Counted from the stretch's first letter, positions 44,210 to 53,768 are shown. The stretch is 64,000 nt of DNA from Geomonas sp. RF6 (GCF_021044625.1 NZ_CP087999.1:2125001-2189000); one strand, 5' to 3'. Notes: generated by a model from the letters alone, not told the origin. Program-made: numbers and translations.

Positions 44210-44860
44210 ATGAGAGTCGGCATCCTCGGCGGGACGTTCAACCCGATCCACATGGCGCACCTGAGGATCGCCGAGGAGTCGCGCGACCGCCTCGGCCTGG
44301 ACCGGATCATGTTCATCCCGGCCGCGACACCGCCGCACAAGCCGCAGATCGGGGAGCTCTCCTACGCGGACCGCTTCGAGATGGTGCGGCTGGCGATCCA
44401 GGACAACCCGCACTTCACCGCCTCGGCCATGGAGCAGGAAAGGGGGGGGCGCTCCTACAGCATCGATACGCTGCGGCAGCTGCGCCAGGACTTCCCGGAC
44501 GACGAATTCTTCTTCATCATCGGTGGCGACTCCTTTGCGGAGATCGCCACCTGGTACAGGTACAGCGAAATCTTTGCCTGCTGCAACATCGTGGCGGTGC
44601 AGCGCCCCGGCTCCACTTTCGAGAGCCTTGCCACGGGGTTGCCGACGGCGATAGCGGATCAGTTCACCCACGTCGACACCCCCGACACACTCACTCACGC
44701 CTCCGGCTTCCGCCTCCTGGCGGTCGACGGGGTGCTTTTGGACATCTCGTCCAGTCAAATCAGATCGCTTGTCAAAAGCGGCCGCTCGATCAGGTATCTC
44801 GTGCCTGAGGCAGTCGAGCGCTACATACAGGAACAGAGGTTATACATCGATGTCAGATAA
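44210..44860 (+). CDS. nadD: Nicotinate-nucleotide adenylyltransferase
   Basis: NadD (216 residues) adenylates nicotinate mononucleotide for NAD synthesis. It shows GILGGTFNPIHMAHLRIAE with the catalytic HxxH-type motif, PPHKP and the C-terminal ISSSQIRSLVKSGRSIRYLVP. It lies in a pro-nad-rsfS-rlmH string, common in this group. Confidence 0.95.
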   Translation: MRVGILGGTFNPIHMAHLRIAEESRDRLGLDRIMFIPAATPPHKPQIGELSYADRFEMVRLAIQDNPHFTASAMEQERGGRSYSIDTLRQLRQDFPDDEFFFIIGGDSFAEIATWYRYSEIFACCNIVAVQRPGSTFESLATGLPTAIADQFTHVDTPDTLTHASGFRLLAVDGVLLDISSSQIRSLVKSGRSIRYLVPEAVERYIQEQRLYIDVR

Positions 44861-45230
44861 GGAAATCATGGCGGCAAGAGAGCGCGCCCTGAAATGTGCC
44901 TACTTCGCACTGGACAAGAAGGCGCTGAACGTAAAAATCCTCCAGATAGAAAAGATCTCCAGCATCGCCGACTATCTCGTCTTTGCCAGCGGCCGCTCCG
45001 ACAAGCAGGTGCAGGCGATCGCAGACAGCGTGAAGATGGGGCTGAAGCCTATCGACCGCCCCATCGACATGGAGGGCTTCGACGAAGGGCGCTGGGTGGT
45101 GATCGATTACGGCGACATCATCGTCCACGTTTTCCAGGAGGAGGTGCGCGCCATCTACAATCTCGACGAGCTGTGGCAGCGTGCCCCGCGGGTCGAGGTC
45201 CCGGAAGAGTACCTCTGGGAGAAAGAGTAA
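44850..45230 (+). CDS. rsfS: Ribosome silencing factor RsfS
   Basis: RsfS/Iojap protein of 126 residues that binds L14 and blocks subunit joining under starvation. Core segments are ADYLVFASGRSDKQVQAIAD, GRWVVIDYGDIIVHVFQEEVR and YNLDELW. The ATG at 44850 overlaps nadD by 11 bases behind AGAGG; an ATG at 44868 after AAGGA is a good alternative. Confidence 0.93.
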   Translation: MSDKEIMAARERALKCAYFALDKKALNVKILQIEKISSIADYLVFASGRSDKQVQAIADSVKMGLKPIDRPIDMEGFDEGRWVVIDYGDIIVHVFQEEVRAIYNLDELWQRAPRVEVPEEYLWEKE

Positions 45231-45233
45231 GAC

Positions 45234-45695
45234 GTGAAGCTGAAGGTCCTGTGGGTCGGAAAGACCCAGGAAGCATGGGTCAGGGCAGGTATCGAGGAGT
45301 ACGCCGGGAGGATCCGGCGCTACATGCCTCTCGAGCTCCTCGAGGCACGGGATGAGAAGGGGGCGGCGGCGCCCGCCATGCGGGAGCGGGAGTGCGAGAG
45401 GCTCTCAAAGCTGATCCCCAAGGGGGGAAAGCTGGTGCTCCTGGACGAGCGGGGCGATTCCCTCTCCTCACCCGACCTCGCCTCCTTCCTGGAGAGGAGC
45501 AGGGAGCAGGGGATCGGCGACCTCGTCTTCGCCATCGGCGGCGCCTACGGCTTCACCGATTCCTTTCGCAGCCAGGCGTACAAGACGGTATCCCTCTCGA
45601 AGATGACCCTGACGCACCAGATGGCGCGGGTCTTTTTGCTGGAGCAGCTCTACCGCGGGTTCACCATCATGAACGGCGAACCGTACCACCACTGA
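45234..45695 (+). CDS. rlmH: 23S rRNA (pseudouridine-1915 N3)-methyltransferase RlmH
   Basis: A SPOUT-class methyltransferase of 153 residues. Motifs: LKVLWVGKTQ at the start, LDERGDSLSSPDLASFL, the SAM knot FAIGGAYGF and KMTLTHQMARVFLLEQLYR, ending in EPYHH. A GTG start lies 3 bases after the rsfS stop. Confidence 0.96.
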   Translation: MKLKVLWVGKTQEAWVRAGIEEYAGRIRRYMPLELLEARDEKGAAAPAMRERECERLSKLIPKGGKLVLLDERGDSLSSPDLASFLERSREQGIGDLVFAIGGAYGFTDSFRSQAYKTVSLSKMTLTHQMARVFLLEQLYRGFTIMNGEPYHH

Positions 45696-45755
45696 CCGCT
45701 CTCTGGACTTTTCGAGAGCGGCCGGTTCAGAAGCCCGATAAATAGCCATCAACAC

Positions 45756-45784
45756 AAAAGGTGAAGTCCTCTCTTCACCTTTTT
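45756..45784 (+). terminator. Terminator between rlmH and gpmI
   Basis: AAAAGGTGAAG and CTTCACCTTTT form an 11-bp stem with a TCCTCT loop, ending 11 bases before the gpmI ribosome binding site. The T run is short, so it may be a partial terminator or attenuator. Confidence 0.6.
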
Positions 45785-45805
45785 CATTATCACCCGGAGA
45801 AAACC

Positions 45806-47347
45806 ATGCCCAAGAAACCTCTTCTCTTAATGATCCTGGACGGCTGGGGGATAAACCCGAGCGAGGAGCACAACGCGGTTGCCAAGGCGGCGACTCCGAA
45901 CATGACGCGGCTTTGTGCCGACTACCCGTACACGCAGATCGAAGGATCCGGCCTCTCCGTCGGGCTCCCGCGCGGGCAGATGGGGAACTCCGAGGTCGGG
46001 CACATGAACATCGGCGCGGGGCGCGTGGTGTACCAGGATCTCACCCGGATCAGCAAGTCGATCGAGGACGGCGACTTCTTCGAGAATCCGGTCCTTCTGG
46101 AGTGCATGGAGAAGGTGAAAAAAGGGAGCGGGCGGCTGCACCTTTCCGGGCTCTTGTCCGACGGCGGCGTACACTCCCACGAGACGCATCTCTACGCCCT
46201 CATCGAGCTCGCCAAGCGTCAGGGGGTGCGCGACATCTTCGTGCACTGCCTCATGGACGGGCGCGACACGCCGCCGCAAAGCGGGGCGGAGTACCTGAAC
46301 CGGCTCGAGGAGGAGATAAAGCGCATCGGGGCCGGAACGATCGCCACCGTCATCGGCCGCTACTACGCCATGGACCGCGACAACCGGTGGGAAAGGGTGG
46401 AACGGGCGTACGCCGCGATCGTGAAGGGAGAAGGGAACGCCTACGCGAGCTCGGCGGAGGCGATCGCCGCGAGCTACCAGGCAGGCGCCACCGACGAGTT
46501 CGTGGAGCCGAGCGTGATACTCAAAAACGGCGTGCCGGTGGGGCGCCTGTGCGACGGCGACGGCTTCATCTTCTTCAACTTCCGCTCCGACCGGGCCCGC
46601 GAGATCACCCGCGCCTTTACCGATCCCGCTTTCACCGGCTTCGACAGGAAGCCGTGGCCGCAGCTTTCCTCGTACGTCTGCCTGACGAGCTACGACGAGA
46701 CCTTCGGCCTCCCCGTCGCCTTTTCCTCGGAGGATCTGAAGAACATCCTCGCCGAGGTGCTGGGAAACGCAGGCCTCACCCAGCTGCGCATAGCCGAGAC
46801 GGAGAAGTACGCCCACGTGACCTTCTTTTTCAACGGCGGAAATGAAGTACCTTTCCCCGGTGAGGATCGTGTCCTCGTCCCTTCCCCGAAGGAAGTGGCG
46901 ACCTACGACCTGAAGCCGGAGATGAGCGCGTACCTCGTGACCGACGAACTCCTGAAGAGGCTCGACGAGGACAAGTACGACGTCATCATGCTGAACTTTG
47001 CCAATGCCGACATGGTGGGGCACACCGGCATCATGGAGGCGGCCGTGAAGGCTGTAGAGGCGGTCGATTCGTGCGTGGGGCGGCTGGTGGAGAAGGTTCT
47101 CTCCCTTGGCGGCACCACGCTCATCACCTCCGACCACGGCAACGCGGAGATCATGCAGGACGAGCAGGGTGGTCCCCACACGGCGCATACCTGCGACATA
47201 GTCCCCTTTGTGGTGGTGGGAGAGGCGTACAGGAACGCAAAGCTGCGCAAGGATGGTATTCTTGCCGACATCGCACCCACCATGCTCGGCATCCTCGGGG
47301 TGCCGCAGCCGCGGGAGATGACCGGAAAGAGCATCATCGAGTCGTAG
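45806..47347 (+). CDS. gpmI: 2,3-bisphosphoglycerate-independent phosphoglycerate mutase
   Basis: The 513-residue alkaline-phosphatase-superfamily enzyme has LMILDGWG at the N-terminus, the phosphorylated S62 in [31 protein letters not shown] and the metal-site TSDHGNAE. It interconverts 3- and 2-phosphoglycerate. The ATG at 45806 follows CGGAGA; the 15-codon longer reading starts within the upstream terminator. Confidence 0.96.
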   Translation: MPKKPLLLMILDGWGINPSEEHNAVAKAATPNMTRLCADYPYTQIEGSGLSVGLPRGQMGNSEVGHMNIGAGRVVYQDLTRISKSIEDGDFFENPVLLECMEKVKKGSGRLHLSGLLSDGGVHSHETHLYALIELAKRQGVRDIFVHCLMDGRDTPPQSGAEYLNRLEEEIKRIGAGTIATVIGRYYAMDRDNRWERVERAYAAIVKGEGNAYASSAEAIAASYQAGATDEFVEPSVILKNGVPVGRLCDGDGFIFFNFRSDRAREITRAFTDPAFTGFDRKPWPQLSSYVCLTSYDETFGLPVAFSSEDLKNILAEVLGNAGLTQLRIAETEKYAHVTFFFNGGNEVPFPGEDRVLVPSPKEVATYDLKPEMSAYLVTDELLKRLDEDKYDVIMLNFANADMVGHTGIMEAAVKAVEAVDSCVGRLVEKVLSLGGTTLITSDHGNAEIMQDEQGGPHTAHTCDIVPFVVVGEAYRNAKLRKDGILADIAPTMLGILGVPQPREMTGKSIIES

Positions 47348-47395
47348 CCCCGACGTCGGTTGGGGAGATCTGGCATCGCAAGAGAGGAGAGCCCC

Positions 47396-48058
47396 ATGAA
47401 GATCATCGCCATAAACGGAAGCCCCCGCGGGATGGAGGGGAACACCGGAAGGCTCCTCGAGGAGGTCATCGCAGGCGCACGGGAGGCGGGTGCCGAAATC
47501 GAGGTCGTCAACCTCGCGCAGGAAAAGATCAGGCCGTGCCTTGCGTGCGACAACTGCCACAGGACCGGGACCTGCCTTCTGAAGGACAGCTTCGAGGAGG
47601 TGAAGGAGAAGCTCCTCGCCTGCGACGGCTTCATACTCGCGAGCCCCAACTACATCTTCAGTGTCACCGCGCAGATGAAGGCGTTCATGGACCGGTGCTG
47701 CGGCATGATCCACTGCATGTCGCTGGAAGGGAAGTACGCGGCGCTGGTGGAATCGTCCGGCTCCGGTGAAGATGAAGAAGTCCTCGACGCCATGGAACGC
47801 TTCGTCAATATGCTCGGCGCCCTCTCCGTCGGCGGGGTCGGCTCGCCAGCCGCAGGCGCGCGGACCTTTCCGGATGAAGAGAACCTCTTTGCGCGGGCGC
47901 GCGAGCTTGGGCGGGAACTGTGCGCGAGCGTGCGGGAAAAGAAAGGGTCCCCGGAGCAGCAGGCATTCCTGCACGCCTTCCGCGAGAGGATGCAGCGTCT
48001 CGTCTCCTACATGGGGGAGGAGTGGCCGTATGAGCGGGCGCAGTGGGGGAAGAAGTAG
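47396..48058 (+). CDS. Iron-sulfur flavoprotein-like (flavodoxin fold) protein
   Basis: The 220-residue flavodoxin-fold protein starts MKIIAINGSPRGMEGNTGRLL (FMN phosphate loop) and has a compact cysteine motif CLACDNCHRTGTC at about 49-61. This resembles the C-x2-C-x2-C-x4-7-C cluster of Isf proteins from anaerobes. The ASPNYIFSVTAQMKAFMDR segment matches the family. It probably handles electrons for oxidative-stress protection or reductase activity. AGAGGAG precedes the ATG. Confidence 0.85.
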   Translation: MKIIAINGSPRGMEGNTGRLLEEVIAGAREAGAEIEVVNLAQEKIRPCLACDNCHRTGTCLLKDSFEEVKEKLLACDGFILASPNYIFSVTAQMKAFMDRCCGMIHCMSLEGKYAALVESSGSGEDEEVLDAMERFVNMLGALSVGGVGSPAAGARTFPDEENLFARARELGRELCASVREKKGSPEQQAFLHAFRERMQRLVSYMGEEWPYERAQWGKK

Positions 48059-48081
48059 GGGGTTAGGCCGCCGCGAGTAAT

Positions 48082-48114
48082 GCCGGGAACGCCTGCGGCT
48101 TATCCCGGCCTACA
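48082..48114. repeat. REP-like palindromic repeat unit (family R1, copy c)
   Basis: The unit starts GCCGGGAACGCCTGCGGCTT and ends ATCCCGGCCTACA. It is almost identical to the right arm at 3591-3623. Confidence 0.8.
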
Positions 48115-48144
48115 TCTGTCACAGGAAACAGCAGAGGGAGAGCT

Positions 48145-48798
48145 ATGAGCAAGACTGAAGAACTGAACGACTGGGCACACGGGCAGAAATGCCAGAAGGC
48201 GGTCGACGCCCTGACCAAAAACGGGTTCACCGCGGTGTACTGCCGGAGCAGCGAGGAGGCCTTTCACTACATAGTGAACGAGGCGGAAGGCGCCCACAGC
48301 GTCGGATTCGGCGGGTCCCTCTCGATTGCCGACCTGAAGCTCACGGACAAGCTGAAAAGCATGGGAAAGGAAATCCTCAATCACGGTGCGCCGGGGCTGA
48401 CCCCCGAGGAGAGGCTGGAGATCACCTATCGGGAGCCGAGCTGTGATCTCTTTCTCACCAGCACGAACGCCCTCACCCTCTCCGGAACGCTGGTGAACAT
48501 CGATGGCCACGGCAATCGTGCCGCGGCAATGTTTTTCGGCCCGAAGAAGGTGATCATCGTCGCCGGAAGAAACAAGCTGGTGGCAGGGGGCACAGACGAG
48601 GCGCTGAAGCGCATCAGGGAGTATGCTGCGCCCGCCAATGCGAAGAGACTGCAGCTGGCAACGCCGTGCGCCGTCACCGGCTTCTGCTCCGACTGCGATT
48701 CCCCCCAGCGTATCTGCCGCGTCACCACCATCATAGACCGCAAGCCCCGCGCCGCCGACATCCGGGTGCTGGTGGTGAATGAGGATATGGGGCTGTAA
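48145..48798 (+). CDS. LUD-domain protein
   Basis: The 217-residue protein belongs to the LUD (LutB/LutC, DUF162) domain family: HSVGFGGSLSIADL, LTSTNALTLSGTLVNIDGHGNRAAAMFFGPKKVIIVAGRNK (bases 48450-48576) and a C-terminal CSDCDSPQRIC pair. Some LUD proteins act with lactate-oxidation iron-sulfur proteins; the stand-alone form here is of unknown function. Confidence 0.88.
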   Translation: MSKTEELNDWAHGQKCQKAVDALTKNGFTAVYCRSSEEAFHYIVNEAEGAHSVGFGGSLSIADLKLTDKLKSMGKEILNHGAPGLTPEERLEITYREPSCDLFLTSTNALTLSGTLVNIDGHGNRAAAMFFGPKKVIIVAGRNKLVAGGTDEALKRIREYAAPANAKRLQLATPCAVTGFCSDCDSPQRICRVTTIIDRKPRAADIRVLVVNEDMGL

Positions 48799-48828
48799 GG
48801 GTGATTCCTTTCCGTGCCGATGCCTGAG

Positions 48829-48940
48829 GTCCCCCCTCCCTTGACGGGAGGGGGACAGGGGGTGGGTGAAGCTGCCATGGGGTGAAGCGGTGGCGCCTTC
48901 CCCCCCACCCTGACCCTCCCCCGCAAGGGGGGAGGGAACG
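48829..48940. repeat. Composite double-hairpin repeat (family R2, copy d)
   Basis: The same two hairpins as at 13627-13739 but in the opposite order: CCCTCCCTTGACGGGAGGG with GTGGGTGAAGCTGCCA first, then CCTCCCCCGCAAGGGGGGAG. The element occupies most of the gap between the LUD gene and comF. Confidence 0.82.
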
Positions 48941-49040
48941 TTGGGCGCTGGCGGTGGAGCCGCCCGCGACAGCTTTGCGCACTGCCGTTCCGTTACCTGC
49001 GCCCTCTTCGTCTGACGCTTCGGACTCTGGAGGTATCCGC

Positions 49041-49763
49041 ATGCCGTTTCGCGCGTTGCTGGACATCCTCTTCCCCCCCCTTTGTCACCTGTGCAAGGCC
49101 TTCATTCAGCACGCAGGGGACCTCCACATCTGCGCCGACTGTCTCGGCAAAATCTCCTTCATCACCGAGCGCTTCTGCCCTGTCTGCGGTATTCCCTTCA
49201 CATCCCCCCTCGACGACAGCCACCTCTGCGGTCCATGCCTCCTCCATGCGCCCCCCTTCGACTCCTGCCGCTCGGCCACACTCTACGAGGGGCCGGTGCG
49301 CGACCTGGTTCACAGGCTGAAGTACGACGGGAAGGTCCATCTTGCGCTTCCGCTGGGACTTCTCATGGTGCACGCACTGGAGCCGCTGAGGGCGCAGGTC
49401 GGGCCGGAGCTCATCGTTCCGGTCCCGCTGCACCGCAGGAGGCTTCGGCAGCGTGGTTACAACCAGTCGCAATTGATAGCGGAAGAAGTGGGAAAGAGGT
49501 GGAAGGTGCCGGTAAGCGTGGGGAACCTGCGACGGGTGCGCTGGACAGAGCCGCAGACTTCCCTTCCGGCGGCGGAACGGAAGGTTAATGTGCGCGGGGC
49601 TTTCGAGGTGAGATATGCGGAGCGCCTGGAAGGAAAGCGGGTGCTCCTGGTAGACGACGTGTTGACCACCGGGAGCACCGTGAGGGCGTGCGCGGCTGCG
49701 CTCAAGGGTGCGAGGGCCGCATCCGTCTGCGTGGCGACCGTCGCAAGAGGAGTTCCCTCCTAG
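49041..49763 (+). CDS. comF: ComF family phosphoribosyltransferase-like protein
   Basis: ComF-like protein of 240 residues. An N-terminal double zinc region has CHLCKAF, CADC, CPVCG and CGPC. A phosphoribosyltransferase domain follows with PVPLHRRRLRQRGYNQSQ and the PRPP loop VLLVDDVLTTGSTV. The family is linked to DNA uptake in other bacteria; that role is not shown here. The ATG at 49041 follows CTGGAGGT; longer readings cross the repeat. Confidence 0.9.
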   Translation: MPFRALLDILFPPLCHLCKAFIQHAGDLHICADCLGKISFITERFCPVCGIPFTSPLDDSHLCGPCLLHAPPFDSCRSATLYEGPVRDLVHRLKYDGKVHLALPLGLLMVHALEPLRAQVGPELIVPVPLHRRRLRQRGYNQSQLIAEEVGKRWKVPVSVGNLRRVRWTEPQTSLPAAERKVNVRGAFEVRYAERLEGKRVLLVDDVLTTGSTVRACAAALKGARAASVCVATVARGVPS

Positions 49764-49817
49764 TTAGAGTCCTAACGAATCCGAGTGCTTTCCCGCCAAC
49801 CCAATGCACGAGAATAC

Positions 49818-50093
49818 GCGTTCCCCCCTTTGCGAAGGTTCATCCGGGAATTCTGGGGAACGCGCTACAAAGAATCCGGGTGCCCCCACGCTGGAGCGTA
49901 GGCATCTTGCCTGCGATGGCGGCGCAGCCGCCACAGACCGCGCGGCTGGCGCCGCGGTACAGGCTGGGAAGCCTGTGCTCCAGCGCGGCGCTACTAGTGT
50001 CCCCTCACGTCAACGGAAGCGACCGGGCTGAATTCCCGGAATTGCCGGATGAACCTTTGCGAAGGGGGGACAGGGACAGGGGGGATTTGCCTT
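49818..50093. repeat. Mosaic of short repeats between comF and the helicase gene
   Basis: The 406-base gene-free gap holds three pieces. An R3-type unit continues into ATCCGGGAATTCTGGGG (49818-49864). A 97-base element is bounded by CGCTGGAGC and GCTCCAGCG (49889-49985). A rearranged R3 unit has AATTCCCGG...CCTTTGCGAAGGGGGG and CAGGGGGGATTTGCC (50031-50093). No reading frame has coding character. Confidence 0.7.
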
Positions 50094-50169
50094 GCCTCGG
50101 TATTCGGCGACGGGCCCAGGAGCAGGGGGACAGGCACCTTCGGAGCCAGTCCCCTTTCGGGCCGGAGCC

Positions 50170-52689
50170 CTACGATTCTGCTACACCGGCCTTTTTGGCC
50201 CCTTCCGCAAAAAACGATTCCATCTCCGTCCAGATAGCCTTTTCCTCACCTTTCACCACCCGCACGCCGTGCAGCGCGGTCAGGAAGATCTTCCCGTAGT
50301 TCTTGGTGAGGACCCTGCTGTCCAGGATGAGGACGCCGCCGCGGTCTTCCTTGCTTCTGATCAGCCTGCCGAACCCCTGCTTGAACTTGATGACCGCCTG
50401 CGGCACCGTGTACCCCATGAAGGGATCTCCGCCAAGGTGGCTTATGTGCTCGCTGCGCGCCTCCAGAATCGGCTCGGTGGGGACGCGGAAAGGGAGCCTC
50501 GTTATCACCACGAGTTCCAGCGCCTTCCCCTGCACGTCGACCCCCTCCCAGAAGGAGTCGGTGCCGAAGAGGACCGGGTTGTGCGACGTCCTGAAGCGGG
50601 AAAGGAGCATGTGCCGGTTCGTCTCCCCCTGCCTCATGGTGGTGAGCCCGGCGCTCCGGAGCTGGTCCGAGATCCTGTTGTACACCCGGCTCAGGAGATC
50701 ATAGGAGGTAAAGAGCACGAAAGCGCGCCCCTGGGAGATCTGCAGGACCCTGAGGAGGTGGTTGCAAAGCCGCGTCTCGAAGTTCCCCGAATTGGGCTCC
50801 GGCATGTCGGAGGGGACCCCGACAAAGGCCTGGTTCGCGTAATCGAAGGGGGACGGGAGCAGAAGCTCCGTGACCCGTTCGCGTACCAGGAGGTCGATGC
50901 CGCTTCTTTTCTTCAGGAAGTCGAATTTCTCCCCCACCGCCAGGGTGGCGGAAGTCACCACCACCGTCTTGAACCGGTCCAGTATCGCCTTCTTTATGGA
51001 GTCCGCAACCTCCAGCGGGGACGCGCAGAGCTTCACGGCCGGTCCCTTCTTGAGCTCGAACCAGCGGCAGTGCTCCTCTTCGCGCGAGATGAAGAAATGG
51101 AGCGCCTCCACCACCGCCTCGAGCCGCCCCTTCACCCCCCGCAGATCGGTGAGGGGACCGGAGAGCTTCTCCAGGACCTTGTCCGGCAGCCTCTCGCACT
51201 GCTTCAGGAACGATTGCATGGTGGCGGTGTAATCGGAGAGCTCCTCACACATGGCGTGCACTTTCTCCACGACGACCACCCAGAGGGGGGACTGGTACAC
51301 CGACGGAGTCACCCTGAGCTTTTGCTCCTGATTCTCCTTCTGCAGCTTCTTGATGAGGGCTTCCGCGATGCCGTCCATACCCTTGGCGGCCGCGTCGGAG
51401 ACGGCGGCCCTCTTCGGTATGAGCCGCCCCTCGAGGATCATGGCGATCTCCTGGTAGAGGTCGTCCATCTCCTCCGGAACGGCGGCGGAGAGCTGCGTCG
51501 AGAGCTGGGGGAGGACGCCGCGGTGCGCCTTCCTCGGGTGCTGCAGCTTCCCCATGAGCTTGGCAAGGCCGAGTTTGGAGACCTGGCTGGAGAGGAAGTT
51601 CGTCGCCACGTCCTCAAGGTGGTGCCCCTCGTCGAATACCAGCCGGGCAAAGGGGGGGAGGATGGCGGTGGCGTCGTAACCGGTTTCCTGACGCACCGCA
51701 AGGTCCGCCATAAGAAGCGCATGGTTCACCACCAGCACGTCGGCGCCGGCCGCCTCGCGTCTGGCCTTGTAGAAGAAGCAGCGCGGGTAATAGGAGCACT
51801 TCACCCTGCTGCACTGGTCCGCCTCGCAGCAGAGTTCCTCCCAGATCTCGTCTTTCGGGATAAAGCTCAGGTCGCTGCGGCAGCCGTCCTCGGTCTGCTT
51901 GCTCCACGCGGCGATTGCGTCAAGTTCCCGCTGGTTGTCATCCTTGAAAAGGGTGCTGTCGGCGGCATTGGTGTGCAGCTTTCTGAGGCAGAGGTAGTTT
52001 CCGCGCCCCTTCACGAGGACGGCGCGAAACTTGATCTCGGCGTGCTGCTGCAGGAAGGGGATATCCTTCCGTATCAGCTGCTCCTGCAGATTGATGGTGT
52101 TGGTGGAAACCACCACCCTCTCCTTGTTCCTCACCGCCCAGAGTGCTGCAGGAAGGAGGTAGGCGAGTGACTTTCCGGTGCCGGTCCCGGCCTCGACGAT
52201 GGCGACCTTGTCGTCATTGAAGGCCTCGGAGAGGGCAAGCGCCATCCTTACCTGCTCCGGGCGCTGCTCGTAGCCTGGGAGATTCTGCGCGAGGACGCCG
52301 TCAGGGGCGTAGAAGCGCTCGATCTCCGGATAGGAGAGACGCTCGACCCTCTTGCGCTGGAAAGGGTTGACGACCTGCCTGACCCGCTCCGCAAGGTTGT
52401 CCACGATGTAGAAGCCCACCCCCTGGTTTCCCATGATGGAGGCGATCTCCACGTCGGCGTCAGAAGGTGTGAGGTTCCCGGAGGGGTGGTTGTGGATGAC
52501 GACATCGCCGAAGGAGGCGGCGATCATGATGGCGGGGACGGCGTCGCGGTTGCCGCGGGCCAGCGGTTCTACCTCGACTACCAGGCACTGCTCGTCGGTG
52601 CGGCCGAGGAAGAAGACTTCGTTCCCCTCGGCCTCGCTGATGGCGGCACGCAACTGCTGTACCGCCTGTTGGGAAAACGATTTTTGCAT
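50170..52689 (-). CDS. JAB-domain / DinG-type helicase fusion
   Basis: The 839-residue protein starts with a RadC/JAB-like metalloprotease domain (about 1-100) carrying H66-x-H68-x7-S76-x2-D79 in HNHPSGNLTPSDAD and a candidate E24. It continues as a DinG/XPD superfamily 2 helicase with Walker A EAGTGTGKS (166-174), an Fe-S cysteine cluster in CCEADQC...CSYYPRC, FDEGHHLED (DEAH box) and C-terminal GTDSFWEGVDVQG and QGFGRLIRS. The helicase suggests repair of structured or R-looped DNA. The ATG at 52689 lacks a clear ribosome binding site; a TTG at 52725 is an alternative. Confidence 0.9.
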   Translation of the reverse strand: MQKSFSQQAVQQLRAAISEAEGNEVFFLGRTDEQCLVVEVEPLARGNRDAVPAIMIAASFGDVVIHNHPSGNLTPSDADVEIASIMGNQGVGFYIVDNLAERVRQVVNPFQRKRVERLSYPEIERFYAPDGVLAQNLPGYEQRPEQVRMALALSEAFNDDKVAIVEAGTGTGKSLAYLLPAALWAVRNKERVVVSTNTINLQEQLIRKDIPFLQQHAEIKFRAVLVKGRGNYLCLRKLHTNAADSTLFKDDNQRELDAIAAWSKQTEDGCRSDLSFIPKDEIWEELCCEADQCSRVKCSYYPRCFFYKARREAAGADVLVVNHALLMADLAVRQETGYDATAILPPFARLVFDEGHHLEDVATNFLSSQVSKLGLAKLMGKLQHPRKAHRGVLPQLSTQLSAAVPEEMDDLYQEIAMILEGRLIPKRAAVSDAAAKGMDGIAEALIKKLQKENQEQKLRVTPSVYQSPLWVVVVEKVHAMCEELSDYTATMQSFLKQCERLPDKVLEKLSGPLTDLRGVKGRLEAVVEALHFFISREEEHCRWFELKKGPAVKLCASPLEVADSIKKAILDRFKTVVVTSATLAVGEKFDFLKKRSGIDLLVRERVTELLLPSPFDYANQAFVGVPSDMPEPNSGNFETRLCNHLLRVLQISQGRAFVLFTSYDLLSRVYNRISDQLRSAGLTTMRQGETNRHMLLSRFRTSHNPVLFGTDSFWEGVDVQGKALELVVITRLPFRVPTEPILEARSEHISHLGGDPFMGYTVPQAVIKFKQGFGRLIRSKEDRGGVLILDSRVLTKNYGKIFLTALHGVRVVKGEEKAIWTEMESFFAEGAKKAGVAES

Positions 52690-52790
52690 GGCAGTCAAAA
52701 TACAGGCTTTGATTTTGGTGCGCAACAGAAAAGGATTGTGGTAGAAATGGACGGTCCGGGAAGTCGTACACCCCGGTCACAAAGGGAGTT

Positions 52791-53711
52791 ATGCACCGGT
52801 ACAATTCTTTTTCTGATGAACTGAAGCGGGTCTTTGGCTGCCGCGTCCAGCGCCTCTCCGTCGACGCCGGTTTCACCTGTCCCAACCGCGACGGAAGCGT
52901 CGGTGTGGAAGGATGCATCTTTTGCGGAGGGAGGGGCTCCGGCTCCTTCGGCATCCTGCGCGGCGGCGGTGTGGCGGAGCAGCTGGAACACGCCAAGGAA
53001 GTGATGGTCCGCAAATACAAGGCGCACGCCTTCATCGCCTACTTCCAGTCGTATTCCAACACCTACGCCCCGGTCGAGCGGCTGGCGGCGCTCTATGACG
53101 AGGCGCTTGCAGTCCCCGGGGTCGTGGGGCTCATCGTCGGCACCCGCCCCGACTGCCTCCCGGACGAGACCCTCGATCTTCTCGCCGTCTATGCACGGCG
53201 CTCCTACTTCTGGCTGGAGCTCGGCCTGCAGTCACCCCTTGACGCCACCCTCTCCGCCATCGGCAGGGGACACGACCTCGCCTCCTTCACCGATGCCGTC
53301 CGCCGCTGCAAGGAGCGCGGTATCCGCGTCTGCGCCCACATGATCATCGGTCTCCCCGGCGAGTCCAGGGAAGCGATTCTATCGGGAGCTGATCTCCTGA
53401 ACGAACTGCAAGTGGAGGGGGTGAAGCTCCATCTCTTGCACGTGATGGAAGGGACGAGGCTGGCTGAGCTCTATCGGGAGGGGAGGGTGCCTCTGCTGGA
53501 GCGGGATGAATATGTGGGGCTTGTGTGTGACTATCTGGAGCGGCTCGACCCGGGGATCGTGGTGCAGAGGCTGACCGGCGACGGAAACCGCGCGGAGCTC
53601 GTCGCGCCGCTGTGGTCGCTGAAGAAGTGGGAAGTGCTCAACTGCATCGACAATGAGCTGGAGAGGCGCGGGAGTACCCAGGGGAGTAAGTGCCCATCTC
53701 CGCAGAGGTGA
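52791..53711 (+). CDS. TIGR01212 family radical SAM protein
   Basis: This 306-residue radical SAM protein opens RYNSFSDELKRVFGCRVQRL and has the cluster motif C30-x11-C42-x2-C45 (TCPNRDGSVGVEGCIFCGG), then AYFQSYSNTYAP, VGTRPDC and the MIIGLPGES strand. This matches the YhcC/TIGR01212 group, of unknown substrate. It is divergent from the helicase gene with 101 bases between. Confidence 0.9.
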   Translation: MHRYNSFSDELKRVFGCRVQRLSVDAGFTCPNRDGSVGVEGCIFCGGRGSGSFGILRGGGVAEQLEHAKEVMVRKYKAHAFIAYFQSYSNTYAPVERLAALYDEALAVPGVVGLIVGTRPDCLPDETLDLLAVYARRSYFWLELGLQSPLDATLSAIGRGHDLASFTDAVRRCKERGIRVCAHMIIGLPGESREAILSGADLLNELQVEGVKLHLLHVMEGTRLAELYREGRVPLLERDEYVGLVCDYLERLDPGIVVQRLTGDGNRAELVAPLWSLKKWEVLNCIDNELERRGSTQGSKCPSPQR

Positions 53712-53737
53712 TGTAATCAGTCACGCCAGCGGCACCT

Positions 53738-53768
53738 GCCGGAAACGCTTCGCGTATTCCGGCCTACA
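53738..53768. repeat. REP-like palindromic repeat unit (family R1, copy d)
   Basis: GCCGGAAACGCTTCGCG then TATTCCGGCCTACA, in the same orientation as the copy at 48082. It lies between the radical SAM stop and a terminator. Confidence 0.8.

Noticed and set aside
41785-44340. 851-codon minus-strand frame over proB-proA
   Set aside because: Opposite-strand shadow of two well-defined proline genes; His/Val/Arg-rich with no domain.
45827-47974. 715-codon minus-strand frame over gpmI
   Set aside because: Shadow of gpmI and the flavoprotein gene, both with clear active-site motifs.
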